NCBI RefSeq assembly: GCF_000731095.1
Contig: NZ_JMTZ01000031.1
Location: 1 to 40,284, forward strand
Reading direction: 5' to 3'
DNA: 40,284 bases
Origin: Lysobacter antibioticus
GTDB lineage: Bacteria; Pseudomonadota; Gammaproteobacteria; Xanthomonadales; Xanthomonadaceae
The translations under genes and the position numbers were made by a program. This document shows, piece after piece, positions 7,943 to 17,098 of the stretch (positions within the stretch are counted from its first letter, which is position 1; each line of letters begins with the position of its first letter). The notes below the pieces were generated by a model, which saw only the letters and a program-made list of their open reading frames with translations, was not told where the DNA came from and searched no databases.

Positions 7943-8806
7943 ATGGCCCGCACTGCCGCCACTCAGGCCGTTGCCAAGGCGACCCGCACGCCGTCCGCGA
8001 GCAAGCGGGCGGCTTCCAAACAGGCGGCTTCCACGCGGGAGGCTCCGGCCGCATCGCCACCGCCGCTCGCCGAACGCTTGGGCGATGCGCTGGCGCAACT
8101 GCGCGCCGCCGCCAGCACGAGCCATCGCGATGGTTTGGCGCGCTACGCGATCCCCACCGAGCGCGCCTTCGGCGTGCCGATGGCCTCGATCCAGGGCATC
8201 GCCAAACGCCTCGGCCGCGACCGCGAACTCGCCGAGGCCTTGTGGGGCAGCGGCTGGTACGAGGCGCGCTTGCTCGCGTCCTACCTCGACGACCCGGCCC
8301 AAGTCAGCGCCGCGCAGATGGATCGCTGGGGCCGCCAATTCGACAACTGGGCGGTGTGCGACACCGTCTGCTTCGCCTTGTTCGATCGCAGCCCGCACGC
8401 CTGGCGCAAGATCGGGCAATGGGCCGGGCGTCGCGACGAATACCTCAAGCGCGCGGCGTTCGCACTGCTGGCCAGCAAGACCGTGCACGACAAAGCCGCC
8501 CCGGACCAAGCCTTCCTGCATGGGCTGGAACTCATCGAGGCGGGTGCCGGCGACGAACGCAACTTCGTCAAGAAAGCCGTCAACTGGGCCCTGCGTTCGA
8601 TCGGCAAACGCAATGCCGTGCTGCACGCCGCAGCGCTCGCCGCGGCGAAACGCTTAGCCGCCTCGGAAGACGCCGCGCCGCGCTGGGTCGGCAAGGATGC
8701 GCTGCGCGAGCTCAACAGCGCCGCCGTCGTCGCCCGCGTGACGGCCAAGGCGGCGCGCGTGCCGGCACGCAAGGCCGCGGCGAAGGCGCCGCGCACACGC
8801 AAGTAA
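7943..8806 (+). CDS. DNA alkylation repair protein, AlkD-like
   Basis: A 287-residue protein whose core (about 45-255) matches the HEAT-like helical repeat glycosylases of the AlkD family, which remove 3- and 7-alkylated purines. Recognisable features are YAIPTERAFGVPMASIQGIAK, WGSGWYEARLLA, the Trp/Asp-rich FDNWAVCDTVC and NFVKKAVNWALRSIGKR. The first 40 residues and the last 30 are Ala/Lys/Arg-rich, low-complexity tails that could hold nucleic acid but are not part of the fold. ATG 7943 follows GAGGGTAAGGA. The gene begins 90 bp after the TerC gene, with no obvious terminator between. Confidence 0.85.
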   Translation: MARTAATQAVAKATRTPSASKRAASKQAASTREAPAASPPPLAERLGDALAQLRAAASTSHRDGLARYAIPTERAFGVPMASIQGIAKRLGRDRELAEALWGSGWYEARLLASYLDDPAQVSAAQMDRWGRQFDNWAVCDTVCFALFDRSPHAWRKIGQWAGRRDEYLKRAAFALLASKTVHDKAAPDQAFLHGLELIEAGAGDERNFVKKAVNWALRSIGKRNAVLHAAALAAAKRLAASEDAAPRWVGKDALRELNSAAVVARVTAKAARVPARKAAAKAPRTRK

Positions 8807-8964
8807 GCCCCGAGGCCGGCCTCTTTGCCCAGGCGATCGCGTACATTCGCTGCGGCCATTGCCTGATCGCGAATCGTCCATTAGCGTCCCAAGCTCGGCA
8901 CGGTGGTCGGCGTGAGCGCCGTACTGTCTCGCCTCGTCTCCGCTTTCACTTTCCGGCCTTCCGC

Positions 8965-9552
8965 ATGCTCGCTTCGATCATCGTCGCCAACCCCGATCCG
9001 CTCAGCTTGAGCCACGCCATGGCCCAGCTCGCGCAGCGCACGCTTGCCGTACGCGGTTACGAAATCGCGTTTCACGATCTCAATGCGGAGGGTTTCGATC
9101 CGGTCCAGCCCACGGGCGAAAGCGCCAACACCGCATCGGCCGATGCCCTGGTCGAACAGCATTGCGCCGAACTCGCGCAGGCCGACCTGATCCTGGTGTT
9201 CCATCCGAACTGGTGGGGCCAGCCGCCGGCGATCCTCAAGGGCTGGATCGACCGGGTGTTCCGGCTTGGCACCGCCTATGGCTATCCGCCGGGCGTGTCC
9301 TACGAGGGCGTGCCGGTCGGTCTGCTGCGAGCGCGCCACGCCATTGTCGTCAATACCTCGAACACGCCGCCGGAGCGAGAGGCGGCGGTATTCGGCGATC
9401 CGCTCGAGGCGATCTGGAAGCACTGCGTGTTCGGGTTGTGCGGGGTGGACAGCGTGATCAGGCGGATGGTCGGGCCGGTATCGGGCAGCAGCGCCGAGCA
9501 GCGCGCGCAATGGCTGGCCGAGGTCGAGACCCTCGTCGCCGAGCTGGCCTGA
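8965..9552 (+). CDS. NAD(P)H-dependent flavodoxin-like oxidoreductase
   Basis: This 195-residue protein belongs to the flavodoxin_2 (NQO1/MdaB/YwrO-like) family, whose members reduce quinones or other electrophiles with NAD(P)H and bound flavin. A Rossmann-like start (MLASIIVANPDPLSLSHAMA) binds flavin phosphate. LILVFHPNWWGQPPAILKGWIDRVF is the family signature around the flavin and quinone site, followed by GTAYGYPPG. The open frame extends upstream across the preceding gene; ATG 8965 gives the normal family N-terminus although no strong ribosome site is visible. The real substrate is unknown. Confidence 0.85.
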   Translation: MLASIIVANPDPLSLSHAMAQLAQRTLAVRGYEIAFHDLNAEGFDPVQPTGESANTASADALVEQHCAELAQADLILVFHPNWWGQPPAILKGWIDRVFRLGTAYGYPPGVSYEGVPVGLLRARHAIVVNTSNTPPEREAAVFGDPLEAIWKHCVFGLCGVDSVIRRMVGPVSGSSAEQRAQWLAEVETLVAELA

Positions 9553-9558
9553 TCGCGC

Positions 9559-10374
9559 TCAGGCGCGCCGCCATTTCTCCGCCACGCCCTTGAAGAAGCT
9601 GTAGCAGAAAGTGCCGTCGGCGCGGGTGGTGCGGCGCAGGTCGGCGAGGCCGGCGTCGAACGCGGCCGGCGTGCTGAGCCCGGCGGCGATCGCGGCATCG
9701 CGCACGCCTTCGACCATCGCGCAGAAGGTCTTGTCGGTGAACCCGTCGACGAGCGCGGGACGGCCGGCATCGGCATAGACCATGCGCGGCGACACCGCGA
9801 CCCGGTCGAAGCCGACCGCGACCAGCAGCGGATACAGGCTGCGACCGATCAGGGCGTTGCCGCCGGCGCGGCGTTGCAGTTCGACCTGGCAATCGATCGT
9901 CGCGCGTGCGGCGGCGCTGTCGGGGTGGAAGCAGATCGTGCCGTGGTCGCCTTCGATCACCGTGATCGTGCCGCCGGGCTTGAGCACGCGGTCGAGCAAG
10001 GCCAGGGCCGCGAGCGGACGCGCCAGGTGTTCGAGCACGAAGCAGACGAACACGTGATCGAAGCTGCCGTCCGCGAACGGCAGCTCGAACAGATCGGCCT
10101 GCAGGAACTCGACGTTGTCGAGGCCGGCCGCGTTGGCGCGCCGGCGCGCTTCATCGACCGACTCGGCGGAACGGTCGATCGAGGTGAACTGTGTTCCCGG
10201 GCTGCGTCGGGCCAGGGTCAGCGTTTGGGCACCGACGCCGCAGCCGACTTCGAGCACGCGGCTGCCGGGCGGATAGACGGTGTCGGCGTGCAGCAGGTCG
10301 GCGAGGGTGCCGGCCTGATCCTGCAGGCGTGCGTGTTCGCGCGGGTGATAACCGTGGACGTAGTTGGAAGTCAT
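9559..10374 (-). CDS. SAM-dependent methyltransferase, class I
   Basis: A 271-residue class I methyltransferase. The SAM-binding motif VLEVGCGVGAQT lies near residues 40-51. It is followed by the acidic FTSIDRSAESVD, the motif around FLQADLFELPFADGSFDHVFVCFVLEHL, and KPGGTITVIEGDHG. The family includes small-molecule and quinone methyltransferases; the substrate cannot be told. ATG 10374 is chosen because it opens directly into the conserved domain, whereas the upstream frame is non-conserved Arg-rich sequence. It lies 61 bp downstream of, and on the same strand as, the AraC regulator, so the two may be co-transcribed. Confidence 0.85.
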   Translation of the reverse strand: MTSNYVHGYHPREHARLQDQAGTLADLLHADTVYPPGSRVLEVGCGVGAQTLTLARRSPGTQFTSIDRSAESVDEARRRANAAGLDNVEFLQADLFELPFADGSFDHVFVCFVLEHLARPLAALALLDRVLKPGGTITVIEGDHGTICFHPDSAAARATIDCQVELQRRAGGNALIGRSLYPLLVAVGFDRVAVSPRMVYADAGRPALVDGFTDKTFCAMVEGVRDAAIAAGLSTPAAFDAGLADLRRTTRADGTFCYSFFKGVAEKWRRA

Positions 10375-10435
10375 GGCGGCGGCATCGAGGACGGAGACGG
10401 CAGTCTCGTGCGGCCTCGACCGCGCGTCTTGAAGC

Positions 10436-11326
10436 TTATTGCGGCGGTGCGGCGCCGTCGTTGCGCGGCCGGCGAGCCGCTGCCGCCCGCTGCCAGGCGC
10501 CCGGGGTGAAACCGAACTGGCGCGCGAACGCACGCGTCATATGGCTCTGGTCGGCGAAGCCGCTGTCGGCTGCGGCATCGGTCAGGCTGCGGCCGCGCCG
10601 GATCAGGTCGCGGGCGCGCTCGACCCGCTGCTGGACCAGCCAAGCGTGCGGCGGCAGACCGTAGGCGCGCTGGAAGCGGCGCAGCAGTTGGTACTTGGTC
10701 AGCCCGAACGGGGCCGCCAGTTCGTCCAGGCTTGGCGCCCGCTGCGGGTCGTCGGCGAGCCGTTCGCGCACCTGGGCGAGGTCGGCCGACACTGCCGGCG
10801 CCGGCGCCTGGGTGCTGTGGCGTTCGAGCAATTGCGCGCAGACCTGCACCAGGGCTTCTTCGCAGGCCAGGCCGTCGTCGTCGTGGGCCTGGCCCTGGTT
10901 CCAGCGGTCGAGACGGGCGAACAAGCGCAACAGCAAGCCCTGCAATCGGGCGTCGCGGATGACCGGGCGGACCAGCTCCAGCGAGCCTGCCGACGCCAGC
11001 GACGGCGCAACGCAGGGCGCGCTCATCGAATGCATCAGCTGCGGATCGAGGTAGAGCATGCGCCAGCGCCGTGCGCCGCCGAGCGGACGGCCGTCGTGCA
11101 CTTCGCCGGGGTTGGTCGTGATCAGGTCGCCGGCGCGGGCGTCGACCTGGCCGCGTCCGCTCGCCGAACTCTGCGCGCCGCGTTCGAGCAGGCCGAGGCC
11201 GTAGGTTGCGTGCCAATGGCGGCCGAACTCGCGCGCGCTGTCGATCTGGGGGCCGTACAAGCCGGCCCAGGGCGAGGCGGTGACGCGGCTGCGATGGTCC
11301 GGGGCGGCGGGCATGGCGCCAATCAT
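10436..11326 (-). CDS. AraC family transcriptional regulator
   Basis: A 296-residue AraC-type regulator. The N-terminal half (about 15-150) resembles the AraC cupin ligand-binding domain, with HWHATYGLGLLERG and GDLITTNPGEVHDG. The C-terminal third (about 195-280) holds two helix-turn-helix motifs, SLDELAAPFGLTKYQLLRRFQ and SLTDAAADSGFADQSHMTRAFARQFGFTPGA, the family signature. Its start is uncertain: ATG 11326 has GGGGG just upstream, while ATG 11314 is also possible. Its targets may include the methyltransferase immediately downstream; this is inferred from position only. Confidence 0.87.
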   Translation of the reverse strand: MIGAMPAAPDHRSRVTASPWAGLYGPQIDSAREFGRHWHATYGLGLLERGAQSSASGRGQVDARAGDLITTNPGEVHDGRPLGGARRWRMLYLDPQLMHSMSAPCVAPSLASAGSLELVRPVIRDARLQGLLLRLFARLDRWNQGQAHDDDGLACEEALVQVCAQLLERHSTQAPAPAVSADLAQVRERLADDPQRAPSLDELAAPFGLTKYQLLRRFQRAYGLPPHAWLVQQRVERARDLIRRGRSLTDAAADSGFADQSHMTRAFARQFGFTPGAWQRAAAARRPRNDGAAPPQ

Positions 11327-11502
11327 CGCACCCCCATCGCATCTCATCGCATCGCTCTGCCCGGAGCGCGCCGCGCTGCGCCGTGCCGGTGCCAGCGGCA
11401 TGGCCGCCAGCGGCCTAGGGACCGCCCTAGCGTTCGCCGCCGCCGCACCGGTGCTACGGTCCCCGCCAAACGACTTTCGCCCGAATCCGAGCGGACCACG
11501 CC

Positions 11503-14139
11503 ATGAGCTTCATCAACTTCCTCGATTCCGTTTCGCGCGCGGTGCAGCAGCTCGCGACCCAACCGGCCGCGCCGGTGCACGTGGTCCAGCGCCACGAGAC
11601 CTTGCCCGACATCGCCGCGCAACACCGAGGCACGGTGCCGCAGGAGGTCTACGAACAGAGTCTCAAGGACGCCAACCCGCAGGTGTTGAACTGGGAGGCG
11701 CTGTACCCGGACACGCCGTTGCAGTTGCCGCCCGCGCACGACGGCGAGGCCGATCCGGTGGTCCATGCCGCCGCGCCGGCCCAGGCCGACAAGCCGACGC
11801 TGTCGCCGGAAGCGCAGCGCGTCGACGCCGCGCTCAAGGCCGACGCCCAGCAGTCCACGCCGCAGACCCAGGCCGAGTTGAAGTCGGCGATCCAGGCCGA
11901 GATGAAGGCGCGTTTCCAGGTCGAGTTCGACGCGCGCCCGACCGGCGCGATCTACGACACCAAGGCGATCGCCTCCTATGGCGACAGCATCGCCGCGCGC
12001 CACGCCGACGACCCGGCGGCGCAGGCGAGCATCAAGGCCACGGTCAAGGACATCAGCATCGACCATGAAGTCGAATTCGCGCTGATGGTGTCCGGCGGCG
12101 GCGATGCCAAATCGGTCATGTCGATCCTGAAGTCGCAATGGGCGTCGATGTCGCCGGAAGCGCAAGCGCGCTTGTCGACCAGCCCCGAGCTGGGCCGCTT
12201 GCTCAACGACAAGGTCGAGCCCTACGTGGCGGCGCCGTATGCGAATTTCAGCAGCGACGACCCGCGCGAGCAGCGCGTGCCGGCCAACGAGGCGGCCAAG
12301 CGCCTGGCCGAACTGGTCGACGGCCTGCCGCCCGAACTCGCCAATGCGGTGGTGACGCAGAACCTCGACACGGTGATGCGCATCGTCCAGGTCAAGCCGA
12401 TGTACGCCGGCGAGAAGTTCGGCGGCAGTTCCTATGCCGACATGGCGCGCGTGGTCGGCGCGCTCGGTAACGGCGAGGACGGCAAGCGCATGCGTGCCGA
12501 CATCGCCAGCATGTACCTGGCCAAGCCCGAAGCGCTGCGCGGGCAGTGGGTGCCGTTCTCGGAGAACATCTCCAACGCGATCCGCGACGGCGCCAGCCCG
12601 GCGCTCGCGCTGGAGATGGCCCAGCAACTCAAGAATCAGGGCTTGAACGAACAGGCCGGCGTGTTCCTGCGCGGCATCAGCCACGGCGCCGAGTTGCTGC
12701 AAGGCAAGATCGACGCCGACCTGAAGGAATACCAGTCGATGATGGGCGAGCTCGGTCGCCTGTTGAAGTACTCCGAAGGCCTGCCGCCGGAAGCGATCTC
12801 GCAGGCGGTCGACAAATACCTGGCCGGCAAGGGCAAGACCGATCCGGGTTGGCTGGAGAAATTCCACGGCCTCGAAGAACGCCTGACCGCGAACGCGAAC
12901 GTGCTCAAGGACACCCTGGGCGGCTTGAACGCATTGCCCGAGGACCTTAAGGCGACTTATCCGGACCTCGGCAAGGAAATGCAGGCGGTCGCCAACAACG
13001 ACTCGGTGCTGCAGGCCTTCGGCCTGGCCGCCGCGCGCGACCGCGATTTCCTGATCGGCGCCGAGGCCGATGCGGCGACCAAGCTGTTCGATGTCACCAA
13101 GGTGTCGAAGGAAGGCGCCGAGTACCTCAAGCGCCTGGCCAACGACGGCATCCAGCAGGCGGCGTTGAAGGTCTTTTCCGACCTCGATTCCTCCGACCCT
13201 GCCAGCATCGCCAACGCCAAGACCCAGCTCGAATCGCTGAGCACGCGCTATGCCAGCCTGCTCGGCAAGGATTCCGAGCAATACCGCGAAGCGATCCGCG
13301 CGCTCGAAGGCTTGACCAGCGTGCCGGCGGGCGACACCGCGGCGATGGAGGCCCAACTCAAGCAGTTCAACCAGGCATTGAGCGGTATCGACGGCTTCAA
13401 CGCCAATCAGCCCGCCGGCGTGACCTTCCGTTCGCTCGGCGTGGCCGCGGCCGGCCTGGCCTTCGCCAAATCGAGCAGCGACCTGATCAGCGACCCGGGC
13501 TGGGCCAACGCGGTCGGCGCCTTCGCCGATGCCGCGGGCTTGGCCAAGGACGTGCGCGATCTGATGCACCGTCCGGGCAGCATTCCGATCGACGCCGATT
13601 CGGCGCTGGCCGACAGCCACGCCCGCGCCGGCGTGCGCTTCGAAAACTGGAACCGCGCGCTGGGCCTGCTGTCGGCGACCGGCGACATCGCCAAAATGGC
13701 CGACGCCCTGCTGTCCGACCGCCCGTACAAGGAAGCCGAGGCGGCGTTGTACGGATTGGGTGCGACCGGCACGGTGGTCATGACCTTGTCGAGCGGCCCG
13801 GTCGGCGCCATCGTCGGCGCGGTGATGATCGGCGTGTCGGTGTTCGGCCAGTCGGCCCTGGCCGACGGCCGCGACAAGGACGCCAAGATCAAGGGCTCGC
13901 AGGAGTTCCTGCAGAACGCCGGCTTCGACGCCGATGCGGCGCGGATCATGGGCGATCTCGGCGAGGACGAGCACTACCAGTCGATCCCGGTGGTGCCGCT
14001 GATGATGGAATACGGCAAGCGCGACGGCCTGGGCACCGGCAAGCCGATGACGCCGGAAGAGACCATCAAGGCGATCAACGACATGCCGCCGGATCAGCTG
14101 CAGGCCATGGTCAACCGCTTGCGCATCGCCGCGCGCTGA
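11503..14139 (+). CDS. Large helical protein with degenerate LysM-like N-terminus, function unknown
   Basis: An 878-residue protein I cannot assign. It has no Sec signal. Residues about 25-78 (HVVQRHETLPDIAAQHRG through ANPQVLNWEALYPDTPLQLP) have the pattern of a degenerate LysM module. Then comes a long, Ala/Lys/Glu-rich, mostly helical region. Near the C-terminus a Gly-rich hydrophobic segment (about 745-785, GLGATGTVVMTLSSGPVGAI and following) could insert in a membrane. The absence of a Sec signal, the helical body and the late hydrophobic hairpin would fit a substrate of a specialised secretion system, such as a type III translocator or effector (HrpK/HrpF-like), but no motif proves this. 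The Xanthomonas type IV effector tail (XVIPCD) is absent. It stands alone and converges on the peptidase genes. Confidence 0.75.
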   Translation: MSFINFLDSVSRAVQQLATQPAAPVHVVQRHETLPDIAAQHRGTVPQEVYEQSLKDANPQVLNWEALYPDTPLQLPPAHDGEADPVVHAAAPAQADKPTLSPEAQRVDAALKADAQQSTPQTQAELKSAIQAEMKARFQVEFDARPTGAIYDTKAIASYGDSIAARHADDPAAQASIKATVKDISIDHEVEFALMVSGGGDAKSVMSILKSQWASMSPEAQARLSTSPELGRLLNDKVEPYVAAPYANFSSDDPREQRVPANEAAKRLAELVDGLPPELANAVVTQNLDTVMRIVQVKPMYAGEKFGGSSYADMARVVGALGNGEDGKRMRADIASMYLAKPEALRGQWVPFSENISNAIRDGASPALALEMAQQLKNQGLNEQAGVFLRGISHGAELLQGKIDADLKEYQSMMGELGRLLKYSEGLPPEAISQAVDKYLAGKGKTDPGWLEKFHGLEERLTANANVLKDTLGGLNALPEDLKATYPDLGKEMQAVANNDSVLQAFGLAAARDRDFLIGAEADAATKLFDVTKVSKEGAEYLKRLANDGIQQAALKVFSDLDSSDPASIANAKTQLESLSTRYASLLGKDSEQYREAIRALEGLTSVPAGDTAAMEAQLKQFNQALSGIDGFNANQPAGVTFRSLGVAAAGLAFAKSSSDLISDPGWANAVGAFADAAGLAKDVRDLMHRPGSIPIDADSALADSHARAGVRFENWNRALGLLSATGDIAKMADALLSDRPYKEAEAALYGLGATGTVVMTLSSGPVGAIVGAVMIGVSVFGQSALADGRDKDAKIKGSQEFLQNAGFDADAARIMGDLGEDEHYQSIPVVPLMMEYGKRDGLGTGKPMTPEETIKAINDMPPDQLQAMVNRLRIAAR

Positions 14140-14155
14140 CGCCTGTGAGCGAATC

Positions 14156-14178
14156 GCGACGGCCGTTGCGGCCGTCGC
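14156..14178. terminator. Bidirectional hairpin between convergent genes
   Basis: A perfect 10-bp stem (14156-14165 with 14169-14178) with a TTG loop lies in the 64-bp gap between the 878-residue gene and the isoaspartyl peptidase gene. It lacks a T-tract, but the position fits a shared end for both transcripts. Confidence 0.55.
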
Positions 14179-14203
14179 GGCCGGTCGAACCGTACTGCTG
14201 CGA

Positions 14204-15259
14204 TCAGGGCGTGTCGGCGGGTTCCGCCAGGGCTTCGTCCTGGTAGATCGCCACGTGCGGCACGCCGTCGGCGCCGATCCAGCCGCGGTACATGCCTTCG
14301 GTGTTGAGGGGCAGGGCGAAACGGCCGTCGGCGCCGAGCGCGATCGCGCCGCCGTCGCCGCCGGCCTTCGGGATCGCCTCGTTGATCACCGCCTTGGCGG
14401 CCTCGCCGATGCTCTGCCCGGCGTACTGCACGCGCGCGCAGATGTCGTAGGCGGCCACCGCGCGGATGTAGTACTCGCCCCAGCCGGTGCCGGACACCGC
14501 ACAGCGCGCGTTCGCATAGGTGCCTGCGCCGATGATCGGCGAATCGCCGACGCGGCCGTAGCGCTTGTTGGTCATGCCGCCGGTCGAGGTGCCTGCGGCG
14601 AGGCGGCCGTCGGCATCGAGCGCGACCGCGCCGACCGTGCCGAAGTGCTTGGCGGTTTCGACATCGGCGTGGGCCTTGCCCGAGGCCTCTTCCTTGAGCG
14701 CCTTCTGCAACTGCTGCCAGCGCTTCTCGGTGCGGAAATAGGACGGATCGACCAGCGTCACGCCCTGTTCGCGGGCGAAGGCTTCGGCGCCGTCGCCGAC
14801 CATCATCACGTGCTTGGATTTCTCCATCACCGTGCGCGCCAGCAGGATCGGGTTCTTGACCCGGTGCACGCCGGCGATCGCACCGGCGCGCAGGCTGGCG
14901 CCGTCCATTACCGCCGAGTCGAGTTCGTTCTGGCCGTCGTGATTGAACACCGCGCCGCGCCCGGCGTTGAACATCGGCGCGTCCTCGAGCACGGTGATCG
15001 CGGCGGTGACGGCGTCCAGCGCGGGCTTGCCGGCCTTCAGCTGCGCATGACCGGCGCGCAGGGCCTGGTCGAGCGCGGCGCGTGCGGCGGTTTCGTCGGC
15101 CGGGGTCAGGCCGGCGCGTTCGACGCCGGCGCCGCCGTGGATCACCAGCACCGGTTTCGTCGCCTTTTTGTTCGCCGGCGGTGCGTCGGCGGCGTGGGCG
15201 AGCGTCGCCGAGCCGAGCAGCAGCCAGGCGAAACAATGATGACGCAGGGCAGTTGGCAT
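14204..15259 (-). CDS. iaaA: Exported isoaspartyl peptidase / plant-type L-asparaginase
   Basis: A 351-residue Ntn-hydrolase precursor that self-cleaves and then splits beta-aspartyl (isoaspartyl) dipeptides, and usually L-asparagine. A signal peptide (residues 1-23, ending AHA) predicts export, which is less usual than the cytoplasmic form. Family motifs are VIHGGAG (39-45), NAGRGAVF (98-105) and HFGTVGAVALD, where Thr208 becomes the N-terminal nucleophile after autocleavage. GTSTGGMTNKRYGRVGDSPIIG is the conserved substrate region. It begins 38 bp after the end of the cyanophycinase-like gene on the same strand, so the two probably form an operon. Cyanophycin is degraded to beta-Asp-Arg dipeptides, and this enzyme class splits them. 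Confidence 0.92.
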   Translation of the reverse strand: MPTALRHHCFAWLLLGSATLAHAADAPPANKKATKPVLVIHGGAGVERAGLTPADETAARAALDQALRAGHAQLKAGKPALDAVTAAITVLEDAPMFNAGRGAVFNHDGQNELDSAVMDGASLRAGAIAGVHRVKNPILLARTVMEKSKHVMMVGDGAEAFAREQGVTLVDPSYFRTEKRWQQLQKALKEEASGKAHADVETAKHFGTVGAVALDADGRLAAGTSTGGMTNKRYGRVGDSPIIGAGTYANARCAVSGTGWGEYYIRAVAAYDICARVQYAGQSIGEAAKAVINEAIPKAGGDGGAIALGADGRFALPLNTEGMYRGWIGADGVPHVAIYQDEALAEPADTP

Positions 15260-15297
15260 GTTCGGCTCCGGACAGCCCCGGCGAGGGGCGAGAGTGA

Positions 15298-16362
15298 TCA
15301 GGGCGGCGGCGGGGGCCTTGCGTTCTCATCGCGCCCGACCAGGCGCCCCGCTTCGACATCATAAAGCGCGGAGAAGGCCGGGCGCTCGACGCGAAAATCC
15401 GCCAGGTGCAGCACGCTGTCGCCGCCGACGCCGAGCACCGGCACCGCGCGCACACTGAGCGGCTTGCCCGCGGCATAGACCTCGGCCGCCGGCTGCGGAC
15501 CCACCAGCCAGGCGTGCCCGCCGTCGCCGCTGAAGACGCGGCCGATGCCGTCGCCGTCGATGCACAGCGCGGTGTACTCGTCGACGCCGATGCCGACCAG
15601 GTCGTCGCGGCCTTGTTCCTGCGCCAGCCGCGCCAGCATCGCGATCAGGCGGCCAAGCCGCTCGCGCTTGCCGAAATGGCTGTCGGTGAGCACGCGTTCG
15701 AGATAGGGCAGATGCAGGAAGTCATCGACCAAGGTCAGCGCCGGTCCGGCCGGGTCGCGCAAGGCGTCCTTTGAGGTCAGGCTGCCGCCGTCCATGGCGC
15801 CGTAGGCGTGTGCGCCGAGAATCGCCAGCCCCGCGCTGGTGCCGCCGATCGGCTTGCCGGCGCGCACGTGCGCATCCAGCGCGCGATTGAGCGGCGTGCC
15901 TTTCCAATAGCGCACGTAGTTGGACTGATCGCCGCCGGCGAGGAAGATGCCGTCGGCCTGGCGCACGATCTCCAGCACCTGCGGGTCGCTGGCGGCGCGG
16001 CGATCCTCGAACACCAGGGTCTGCGCGGCGGTGATGCCGCCGATGTCCCGGAAGAACTCGTCCTGCGCCTCGGTGCTGCCGGAGGCGCGCAGGATCACGA
16101 TGCGGCCGTGGCCGGCGCGCTCGATCATCCAGCGGAACGCCGGGTAGGGCCAATCGCCGCCACCGACCAGCATCGCCCCGGCGCGGGTCGGCGCCGGCCG
16201 CGGCGCGGCGAGGTCGCCGATCGCGTAGTAGCGATAGCCGTCGCGGCGCGACTCGGTGGTGTCCGCGGCCAATGCGCTGGTGCAGCCAACGGCCAGGACA
16301 GCGCCGAGCACGCCTTGGCACAGCGTTCGAGCCAACACGGACCGGCGGGACCACAGGCGCAT
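15298..16362 (-). CDS. Exported cyanophycinase-like peptidase, family S51
   Basis: A 354-residue exported serine peptidase of family S51. Members include cyanophycinase, which releases beta-Asp-Arg from cyanophycin. The nucleophile motif GGTSAGLAILG puts the catalytic Ser at 176. VLTDSHFGKRERLGRL (about 224-239) matches the cyanophycinase 'D.HF..R.R.GRL' segment, with His229. The GGDQSNYVRYW region also fits. The N-terminus is a signal peptide; AVGC (24-27) could be a weak lipobox, otherwise cleavage is near LAA. ATG 16362 is preferred, with GGAG seven bases upstream, over the in-frame ATG at 16452. It is first in an operon with the isoaspartyl peptidase and divergent from a sigma/FecR/TonB-receptor operon. 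A general aspartyl-dipeptidase role is the alternative. Confidence 0.87.
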   Translation of the reverse strand: MRLWSRRSVLARTLCQGVLGAVLAVGCTSALAADTTESRRDGYRYYAIGDLAAPRPAPTRAGAMLVGGGDWPYPAFRWMIERAGHGRIVILRASGSTEAQDEFFRDIGGITAAQTLVFEDRRAASDPQVLEIVRQADGIFLAGGDQSNYVRYWKGTPLNRALDAHVRAGKPIGGTSAGLAILGAHAYGAMDGGSLTSKDALRDPAGPALTLVDDFLHLPYLERVLTDSHFGKRERLGRLIAMLARLAQEQGRDDLVGIGVDEYTALCIDGDGIGRVFSGDGGHAWLVGPQPAAEVYAAGKPLSVRAVPVLGVGGDSVLHLADFRVERPAFSALYDVEAGRLVGRDENARPPPPP

Positions 16363-16513
16363 CGTTCGACTCCGGCTGGGTATGAAGGGCCAAGACGAAC
16401 CAGCGCCGGCTTTCCCCCATGTCCGTTCGCAAATTCGCGCCCGCGCGCGCAATCCGCCGATCGGCTGCCGCGGCCGCTACGGAATGGACGTCGGAATCGG
16501 CTAAGGTCGGCGC

Positions 16514-17098
16514 ATGAACGCTGCCCTCGACGCTTGGTTCGCCCGCGAGATCCTCGTGCACGAAGAGGCGCTGGTGCACGTGCTGCGGCGTTATTGGCCG
16601 CATCGCGACGACCTTCACGACCTGCGCCAGGAGGTCTACGTCCGCGTGTACGAGGCTGCCGGCAAGGCCTTGCCGACCCAGCCCAAGTCGTTCCTGTTCG
16701 CGACCGCGCGGCACCTTATGACCGACCGCCTGCGCCGCGGCAAGGTGGTGTCGATCGAGCCGGTGGGTGATTTCGAGGCTTTGAACGTCTTGATAGACGA
16801 GGTCTGTCCGGAGCGCCGGCTCGGCGCGCGGCAGATCCTCAAGCGTCTCGCCGAAGCCTTCGACCGTCTGCCCGATCGCTGCCGCGAGGTGGTGTGGCTG
16901 CGCCGGGTCGACGAGTTGTCGCAGAAGGAAGTGGCCGAGCGTCTGGGCATCAGCGAGAAGACCGTGGAGAAACAGATGGCCAAGGGGGTGCGTCTGATCG
17001 CCGAGTATTTCTACGGCGGCGAACCCTCGCGTGCGGACTTGCCGCGCAAGCCGCAGGCCGACAAGGAAACGGAACATGGCAAGCAGCAGACAGATTGA
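16514..17098 (+). CDS. ECF sigma factor, FecI-like
   Basis: A 194-residue ECF sigma factor. Region 2 (about 20-88) contains DDLHDLRQEVYVRVYEA and FLFATARHLMTDRLRR. Region 4 (about 112-168) contains LPDRCREVVWLRRVDELSQKEVAERLGISEKTVEKQMAKGV, the DNA-binding helix-turn-helix. It overlaps the next gene, a FecR-like regulator, by 23 bp, and a TonB receptor with a signalling domain follows. This is the FecIRA arrangement, in which receptor occupancy releases or activates the sigma factor. The start is ATG 16514 with AAGG upstream. The 151-bp gap to the divergent cyanophycinase-like gene presumably holds both promoters. Confidence 0.9.
   Translation: MNAALDAWFAREILVHEEALVHVLRRYWPHRDDLHDLRQEVYVRVYEAAGKALPTQPKSFLFATARHLMTDRLRRGKVVSIEPVGDFEALNVLIDEVCPERRLGARQILKRLAEAFDRLPDRCREVVWLRRVDELSQKEVAERLGISEKTVEKQMAKGVRLIAEYFYGGEPSRADLPRKPQADKETEHGKQQTD

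Noticed and set aside
11344-13974. An 876-codon open frame on the minus strand, opposite the 878-residue gene
   Set aside because: It mirrors a gene with normal codon use on the plus strand. Its product is His/Arg/Gly-rich with no domain. Long antisense frames are expected at this GC content.
14000-14139. A Xanthomonas type IV effector tail (XVIPCD) on the 878-residue protein
   Set aside because: None of its conserved motifs nor a Gln-rich end is present.
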